DNA from: Deefgea piscis
GTDB lineage: Bacteria; Pseudomonadota; Gammaproteobacteria; Burkholderiales; Chitinibacteraceae
Reading direction: 5' to 3'
Assembly (NCBI RefSeq): GCF_019665785.1
Contig: NZ_CP081149.1
Span: forward strand, 310,001 to 374,000
DNA length: 64,000 nucleotides
Within the stretch, counting starts at the first letter, position 1, and every line of letters begins with the position of its first letter. This document shows positions 59,113 to 64,000 of this stretch, piece after piece. The position numbers and the translations under genes were made by a program. The notes below the pieces were generated by a model. It was given only the letters and a program-made list of their open reading frames with translations, did no database searches and was not told the DNA's origin.

Positions 59113-59601
59113 ATGAATGTTGCTGTTTCTCCTTTATCGACTGTCGATATCTTACGTGCGGCAGCAATTGCTCAGGCATTGCTTGATGGTTTTAATCATC
59201 ATTATGCTTTGTTTCGTGAAGCCAGTTGTATGGCCAAATTTAATTTTGAGGCTGGTGATGTAATCGCACAAAGAAATAGTGTGCGTAATCGAATTACTTT
59301 TTATGATGCTCGTGTATTGGAAAGTGTTTCACGCTTGAAGCAAGAATTTGCCGCTGAAGATTTACCAGATTTGATGTGGTCTGCGGTGAAGCAGCAATAT
59401 ATTGCTTTGTTGCTTAATCATCAACAGATTGAACTAGCGGAAACATTTTTTAATTCAGTGTGTTGTCGTATTTTGCACCGAACCTATTTTCATAATGATT
59501 TTATTTTTTATCGTCCAGCAGTTTCAACTGAGTATATTGAAGAGTCTGAGGCGACTTATCGTAGTTATTATGTGAATGATTTAGGATTAGTACCTACATT
59601 C
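59113..59601 (+). pseudogene. aceK: 5' part of aceK, cut by IS element
   Basis: 163 codons of the regulatory N-terminal part of isocitrate dehydrogenase kinase/phosphatase, beginning at the ATG at 59113 (another ATG at 59083 is in frame). ILRAAAIAQALLDGFNHHYALFREA is the usual AceK opening. Reading continues 15 codons into the insertion before a TAG at 59644. It joins in frame with the 3' part at 60660 after the duplicated PTF codons (CCT ACA TTC) are counted once. The reconstructed protein would be 585 aa, normal for AceK. Confidence 0.92.
59593..59601. repeat. Target-site duplication, left copy
   Basis: CCTACATTC is repeated exactly at 60651-60659 on the other side of the element; a 9-bp duplication is the hallmark of IS903-type insertion. 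Confidence 0.95.
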
Positions 59602-60650
59602 GGCTTTGTTGCACAAATCAGCGGCGCAATGCTGCTGGTAGAATAGCGATATAGAATAGCGATATGAGCAAACCAGCACCCCACAAATACAAAACCACCA
59701 ACTGGCCAAGCTATCACGCAGCTTTGAAATCGCGTGGCGCATTAATGATTTGGCTTGATCCAGCGCTGAAATGGGCTGCTGAGCCCACTGGCAAGCGCGG
59801 ACGAAACCCCACTTTTAGCGATGCTGCCATTCAATTCTGCCTCACCATCAAATGCCTGTTTGGCCTCGCATTGCGCCAAGCAACCGGCATGGTTGAAAGC
59901 CTACTTCGGCTCGCCAACTTAGATTGGAACGTTCCTGATTCGAGCACGATCTCTCGTCGACAAAAAACGCTGAAAGTCACGATTCCGGCCCGTCAAAGTC
60001 AGGGTGGACTGCATTTACTCGTCGATAGCACAGGCATCAAAATGCTCGGTGAAGGTGAATGGAAAACCAAAAAACACGGCGCTGAATATCGTAGGCAGTG
60101 GCGTAAAGTTCACCTCGGCATTGATGCCGAAACCCTTGAAATTCGTGCCATCGAGGTCACCGATAACAAAACAGGTGATGCGCCCATTTTGCCGGAATTG
60201 ATGAATCAGATTCCCGAGTCTGAACAGATTGCGGCGATTTACGGTGATGGCGCTTACGACACCAAAGAATGCCACAATGCCATTGCGGCAAGAGGTGCGG
60301 CAGCGATTATTCCTACACGGAAAAATGCACAATTTCGGAAAGAAAATACGGCCGGAGCGAGAGCGCGGAATGACATCTTACGGGCGACCAAATACTTGGG
60401 TAGGGCCATCTGGAAAAAATGGTCTGGGTATCATCGACGTAGCTTGGTAGAAACCAAAATGCAATGCTTCAAACTATTGGGTGAACGAGTGATGGCGCGG
60501 GACTTTGATCGTCAGGTGGCTGAGTTGCAAGTGCGTGCAGCGATCTTAAATCGCTTCACGCAACTGGGTACGCCAATGACGGTAAGAGTGGGATAAATCC
60601 GTCTGGGGTTAGGGGTGACTTACCCTCTAGTTGATTTGTGCAACAAAGCC
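59602..60650 (+). mobile_element. IS5-family (IS903 group) insertion sequence
   Basis: 1049 bp bounded by perfect 19-bp terminal inverted repeats, GGCTTTGTTGCACAAATCA at 59602-59620 and its complement at 60632-60650. It is flanked by 9-bp direct repeats CCTACATTC and carries one complete transposase. All parts look intact, so it is probably a recent and active copy. It interrupts aceK. Confidence 0.95.
59664..60596 (+). CDS. IS5/IS903-group transposase
   Basis: 310 aa. DDE residues are likely Asp121 (LLVDSTGIKM), Asp194 (YGDGAYDT) and Glu262 (RRSLVETKMQCFK). The sequence follows IS903 transposase closely: YKTTNWPSYHAALKSRGAL at the start, GEGEWKTKKHGAEYRRQWRKVHL in the middle, and RAAILNRFTQLGTP near the end. 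It moves the element by cut and paste. The full frame is present. Confidence 0.95.
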   Translation: MSKPAPHKYKTTNWPSYHAALKSRGALMIWLDPALKWAAEPTGKRGRNPTFSDAAIQFCLTIKCLFGLALRQATGMVESLLRLANLDWNVPDSSTISRRQKTLKVTIPARQSQGGLHLLVDSTGIKMLGEGEWKTKKHGAEYRRQWRKVHLGIDAETLEIRAIEVTDNKTGDAPILPELMNQIPESEQIAAIYGDGAYDTKECHNAIAARGAAAIIPTRKNAQFRKENTAGARARNDILRATKYLGRAIWKKWSGYHRRSLVETKMQCFKLLGERVMARDFDRQVAELQVRAAILNRFTQLGTPMTVRVG

Positions 60651-60659
60651 CCTACATTC
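60651..60659. repeat. Target-site duplication, right copy
   Basis: CCTACATTC, identical to 59593-59601. Confidence 0.95.
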
Positions 60660-61928
60660 AAAAAAATACTGTTAGATTTTTCTTGGAATTTATCATTTGT
60701 TGATTTGAATCGCGATGTAATGCGGATTTTATCGACATTACGCCATCATTTAGCTAGAAAGCTATCTCCAGAGTTTAATTCACATATTGAAGTTTTAGCC
60801 TCTCCTTTCTATCGAAGCAAAGCGGCATATATTATCGGTAGGGCAACGCATGGTGAGCTAGAAATTCCATTTGCGATTCCTTTGTACCGAAATCAAGATG
60901 GCCAACTTTATGTTGATGCTGCTTTGTTTGAGATGGTGCATATCCGTCAATTATTTTCATTGTCTCGGGCTTATTTCTTGGTCGATATGGAGGTGCCATC
61001 GGCTTATGTGCAATTTTTGCATGATTTAATTCCGGGCAAATCGCGTGCTGAGTTATACACCATGCTGGGATTGGGAAAACAGGGTAAAACGATGTTTTAT
61101 CGCGAATTAATCCATCATTTACGCCATTCTTCTGATCCATTTGTTAGTGCGCCAGGCACTAAAGGGATGGTGATGATTGTCTTTACCTTACCGTCATTTC
61201 CCTTTGTATTTAAAATTATTAAAGACGTATTTGCGCCGCCAAAAGAAGTTGATCGAGCAACCGTTCGGATGAAATACCTATTGGTTAAGCAGCATGATCG
61301 TGTTGGCCGTATGGCTGATTCGCTAGAGTTTTCTGATGTCGCTTTGCCTCGTTCGCGTTTTGATCCGGAATTGCTGGCTGAAATGCGTTTATTAGCACCA
61401 TCGATTGTAGAAGAAGATGGTGATTCTGTAGTGTTTCGGCATATGTATATTGAGTGCCGAATGAAACCGCTTAATTTGTATATTGAGCACCGCAAAGATC
61501 AAGAGGTTGAGGCGGTTATTCGTGATTATGGTAATGCCTTGCGTGAATTGGCTATTGCCAATATTTTTCCTGGGGATATGTTATTTAAGAATTTCGGTGT
61601 AACTCGCGCTGGGCGTGTAGTGTTTTATGATTATGATGAAATCGAATACATGACCGATTGCGATTTTCGGCGCATTCCACCGCCGCCAACACCAGAGTTT
61701 GAAATGAGTGGTGAGACTTGGTTTAGTGGCAATAAAAACGAGGTATATCCAGAAGAGTTTGGTGGTTTCTTATTAGCTCGATCGGATGTGAAGCAGGCTT
61801 TTAATAAATACCATGCTGATTTATTAACGCCCAAATTCTGGCAAGATACCAAAATGCGAATTAAAAATGGCATTGTGGAGGACTTTTTCCCTTACCCACA
61901 AGCATTACGATTTTCGCAGGATGAATAA
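60660..61928 (+). pseudogene. aceK: 3' part of aceK, cut by IS element
   Basis: 422 codons, starting in frame with the 5' fragment. It contains the C-terminal kinase/phosphatase region, including MIVFTLPSFPFVFKIIKDVFAPPKEVDRATVRMKYLLVKQHDRVGRMADSLEF and the DYDEIEYMTDCDFRRIPPPP segment. An open frame extends back into the IS right end (from 60615), but no good start is seen. Without the regulatory N-terminus it is unlikely to be functional. Without AceK, isocitrate dehydrogenase would stay unphosphorylated, changing the glyoxylate branch point (inference). Confidence 0.9.
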
Positions 61929-61945
61929 AATCAACGTTGTATTCT

Positions 61946-61972
61946 AGCCTCTTCTTTGAAGAGGCTTTTTTT
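61946..61972 (+). terminator. Terminator after aceK
   Basis: AGCCTCTTC and GAAGAGGCT form a 9-bp stem with a T run. A plus-strand open frame at 61956 begins inside it and cannot mark the next gene start. Confidence 0.9.
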
Positions 61973-62057
61973 ATTTATATTTTTAGTTTCGATGATATAC
62001 AGCAAGATTGATTCGGCTGATAATTCGGGCACGATTTGTTTTTGTTCTGAGGTTTAT

Positions 62058-63065
62058 ATGACGAGTGCTGCGGATTTATTACCTTATCAACGCCTTCATT
62101 TGAAGTCGTTTACTTATTCTGCTTTGGATGCTGGTCCAAGCTTAATCGTACTTGGGGCGGTGCATGGTAATGAAGATTGCGGTACTAAAGCAATTGCCCG
62201 CGTGATGGCTGAGCTCGATTCTGGCGCTTTGCATTTGCAGCGTGGCCGAATTACTTTTGTACCGATTACTAATCCGCTGGCATTTGAAAAACAGCAGCGT
62301 AATGGCGACCGAAATTTGAATCGTAATTTGCGAGTAACGGATGAGCCATTAGATTTTGAAGATCGCATCGCCAACGCACTTTGTCCCTTGCTCGCTGATC
62401 ATGATGTATTGCTCGATTTACATTCAACGAACAATCCTGGTGAAGCATTTATCATGCTTGGGCCTGAAAATAATCAAGGTGATTTGCAACCATTTACCCA
62501 TGCCGAGCAAGAAGAAGCATTAGCGGTTCGCTTGGGGCCGCATCGGATTGTTGAGGGTTGGTTATGCACTTATGCCGAAGGGGTTAAGCATCGATTGGCA
62601 TATACACCGCAATGCGAACGTTCGCATTTACTCAATACCGATCCGAGTTATGGGGTCGGCACCACCGAATATATGCGTGCTCATGGCGGTTATTCGCTGA
62701 CTTTAGAATGTGGACAACATGCTGATATCAGCTCGCCTGAAGTGGCCTATCAGGGCATTCGCAATGCCATTGCGTGCTTGCAATTAGCGGATGTACCTGC
62801 CGCGCCGGTGCAAACGGATATTGAATTTTTAAAAATTAGTCGTGTGATCGATCGTCATCATGCTGATGATGTTTTCGTGAAAACTTGGTCTAGTTTTGAT
62901 CCGGTTCAGGCCGGTGAAGTGATTGGGGTGCGCCATGATGGTCAGCAGGAACTTGCGCCGTGTGATGGTTTTGTGTTGTTCCCCAATCCGAGTGCAGTTC
63001 CTGGTAACGAATGGTTTTATTTTGCTCAGTTAAGTGAGCGTCAACTGAGCGCGTTGAAAGAATAA
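62058..63065 (+). CDS. Succinylglutamate desuccinylase/aspartoacylase-family protein
   Basis: 335 aa from the ATG at 62058 with GAGG upstream. Zinc motifs: VLGAVHGNEDCGT (HxxE), DVLLDLHST (third His). RNLNRNLRV is the substrate-binding Arg-Asn segment of the family. The C-terminal beta domain has VIGVRHDGQQELAPCDGFVLFPN. It removes acyl groups from N-acyl amino acids; the exact substrate is uncertain because no ast genes are adjacent. Confidence 0.87.
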   Translation: MTSAADLLPYQRLHLKSFTYSALDAGPSLIVLGAVHGNEDCGTKAIARVMAELDSGALHLQRGRITFVPITNPLAFEKQQRNGDRNLNRNLRVTDEPLDFEDRIANALCPLLADHDVLLDLHSTNNPGEAFIMLGPENNQGDLQPFTHAEQEEALAVRLGPHRIVEGWLCTYAEGVKHRLAYTPQCERSHLLNTDPSYGVGTTEYMRAHGGYSLTLECGQHADISSPEVAYQGIRNAIACLQLADVPAAPVQTDIEFLKISRVIDRHHADDVFVKTWSSFDPVQAGEVIGVRHDGQQELAPCDGFVLFPNPSAVPGNEWFYFAQLSERQLSALKE

Positions 63066-63079
63066 AACTAGGTATATGC

Positions 63080-63108
63080 TGCTAGACCATAATATATATG
63101 GTCTAGCA
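63080..63108. other. Perfect 12-bp hairpin between convergent genes
   Basis: TGCTAGACCATA and TATGGTCTAGCA flank a 5-nt loop. No T run follows. A GGTATAT motif is directly upstream. It may act as a bidirectional stop signal or a protein-binding site. Confidence 0.5.
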
Positions 63109-63115
63109 CTTAATA

Positions 63116-63496
63116 CTATGGATGAATTAATGGACTCACCATTTTTGGCTTCGCGGCTAAAATGGCTTCATGCACGGCATCATCTTGTAAGCCATGCCAA
63201 AACACATGTGCGGCAACGGCATGGCTATGATCATTGATTTGTTGCCATGCGCGAACGGCATCACTGGCAAATTCAAATAGAATAATTGATTTATGGGCTT
63301 CAATAGCCTGTGCCTCGATATTCATGCCAATATCGCTTAAATAATCGAGCAAGGCATTGCGAGACTTCGTGGTGCGTTCATCGGTGGTATCGTAAGTTAA
63401 AAAAATCACTGCTTGTGCCATATCGGTGGTGGCTAAGCGAATAAAATCCACTCGCGATAAAATATTAACTTTGCCTTTGGTTTGAATCGCTTGCAT
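63116..63496 (-). CDS. Hypothetical protein
   Basis: 126 aa. Mixed alpha/beta, no signal peptide or membrane segment. AVIFLTYDTTDERTTKSRNALLDYLSDIGMNIEAQAIEAHKSIILFEFASDAVRAWQQI and a HVFWHGLQDDAVHEAI motif are the visible parts. I do not recognise a family. A ribosome site GAGCAC lies just upstream of the start. The size and fold resemble small ferredoxin-like sensor domains, but this is only an impression. Confidence 0.6.
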   Translation of the reverse strand: MQAIQTKGKVNILSRVDFIRLATTDMAQAVIFLTYDTTDERTTKSRNALLDYLSDIGMNIEAQAIEAHKSIILFEFASDAVRAWQQINDHSHAVAAHVFWHGLQDDAVHEAILAAKPKMVSPLIHP

Positions 63497-63761
63497 GATG
63501 TGCTCCTGATCAATTTATCCGTTTTTCTGCTGTCTGCAGGGCTGAGTGTGTCACTGATGTTACGATTAAAGCACCCAAGTTATCCTTGATTAGGTTTGTG
63601 GGTAACTTTGTGATTAAGTTGTTAGTTTCTCGGTTTAACTCAGTATATTTATAATTTTTCTCTAGGTATTTCTACAGAACCCTTTTATTTATTGCTTTTA
63701 ATAAAGATACCTATTAATTGTTGCTTTTGGTCGAGCTGTGCATAAAATTGTGAGTAAGCTG

Positions 63762-64000
63762 TTATTTGGCTGTTGATTCATTGCTTAGGCTCTGAGCGAG
63801 TCGTTTAGATTCTTTATAAATATTTTTCATGGCGTACATTTGTTGATCGGCTTTTTCGATCAGCTCAATGGCGGAAATATAGTGCTCTGGTCCGGTTGCG
63901 GCGCAACCTATGCTGAGTGATACGCAGTCTTCTGATTTATACATTTCTTCAAATAATCGACGTAAATAAACCGCCTCGGCTTCAATTTTATTGCAGCGAC
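63762..64000 (-). CDS. C-terminal end of a GGDEF-domain protein (partial)
   Basis: The window cuts the 5' part. The visible residues end with a diguanylate-cyclase C-terminus: VSLSIGCAATG, IELIEKADQQMYAMKNIYKESKR, the usual SxGxA and ADxxMYxAK region. The active-site GGDEF motif lies outside the window. Probably makes c-di-GMP. The reading frame continues past 64000. Confidence 0.85.
   Translation of the reverse strand, partial: RCNKIEAEAVYLRRLFEEMYKSEDCVSLSIGCAATGPEHYISAIELIEKADQQMYAMKNIYKESKRLAQSLSNESTAK

Noticed and set aside
61956..62057. Upstream start giving a signal-peptide-like N-terminus for the AspA/AstE-like protein
   Set aside because: This segment begins inside the aceK terminator hairpin; the ATG at 62058 has a proper ribosome site.

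Overview
The window looks like a chromosomal segment of a betaproteobacterium of the order Neisseriales, most likely a chitin-using member of the Chitinibacteraceae type. This is inferred from protein character, from the PTS route for N-acetylglucosamine (fused EIIA-HPr-EI plus NagE), and from the hemL / rubredoxin / thiD neighbourhood. No database search was possible, so the taxon is an inference.

Layout. 0-2 kb: an AT-rich AIPR-family (abortive infection) gene beside a long inverted repeat. 2-9 kb: LysR regulator and divergent EamA exporter, small membrane protein, cardiolipin synthase, mgtE, prmC, grxD. 9.4-18 kb: catalase, esterase, then a mostly minus-strand block with hemL, an alpha/beta hydrolase, GFA protein, acetyltransferase, CYTH phosphatase, lipoprotein, hemJ, M48 protease and a rubredoxin. 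18-24 kb: thiD, CPT-like kinase, DUF1993, VanY-like peptidase, parC. 23.7-32 kb: c-di-GMP enzyme, M14 peptidase, two solute-binding proteins, SGNH esterase, soluble chemoreceptor. 32-41 kb: parE, comM, an AlgZ/AlgR-like two-component pair, dgkA, ackA. 41.5-45 kb: an unusual lipoyl-like protein, a strong candidate replication origin, a YlqF GTPase, zapB-like/zapA, 6S RNA and 5-formyl-THF cyclo-ligase. 45-51 kb: GlcNAc phosphotransferase genes. 51-53 kb: phosphohexomutase and nadC. 53.4-59 kb: a complete rRNA operon (16S, tRNA-Ile, tRNA-Ala, 23S, 5S). 59-64 kb: aceK broken by an IS5/IS903-type element, an AspA/AstE-like gene, a hypothetical gene and the end of a GGDEF gene.

Main discovery candidate. 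The intergenic region 42053-42506 holds four perfect and three one-mismatch DnaA boxes in 190 bp, five GATC sites, an AT-rich flank and a DnaA-trio-like run. Everything from there to 63 kb, including the rRNA operon, is on the plus strand, while minus-strand genes predominate to the left. Three ParB-binding parS palindromes lie 8-23 kb to the left. Together these point to oriC with its partition region, with no dnaA gene in this window.

Other points of interest. A lipoyl-plus-E3-binding-like protein lacks the lipoyl lysine and any catalytic domain. Cys-less EIIB-like domains occur both in NagE and as a separate membrane-anchored protein. An HPr paralogue sits next to the HPr-containing fusion. 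The AIPR protein has an N-terminal motif resembling Mrr-type nucleases. The aceK gene is split by an insertion whose 9-bp target duplication shows that exact removal would restore the frame. Several regulatory palindromes are shared between operons.
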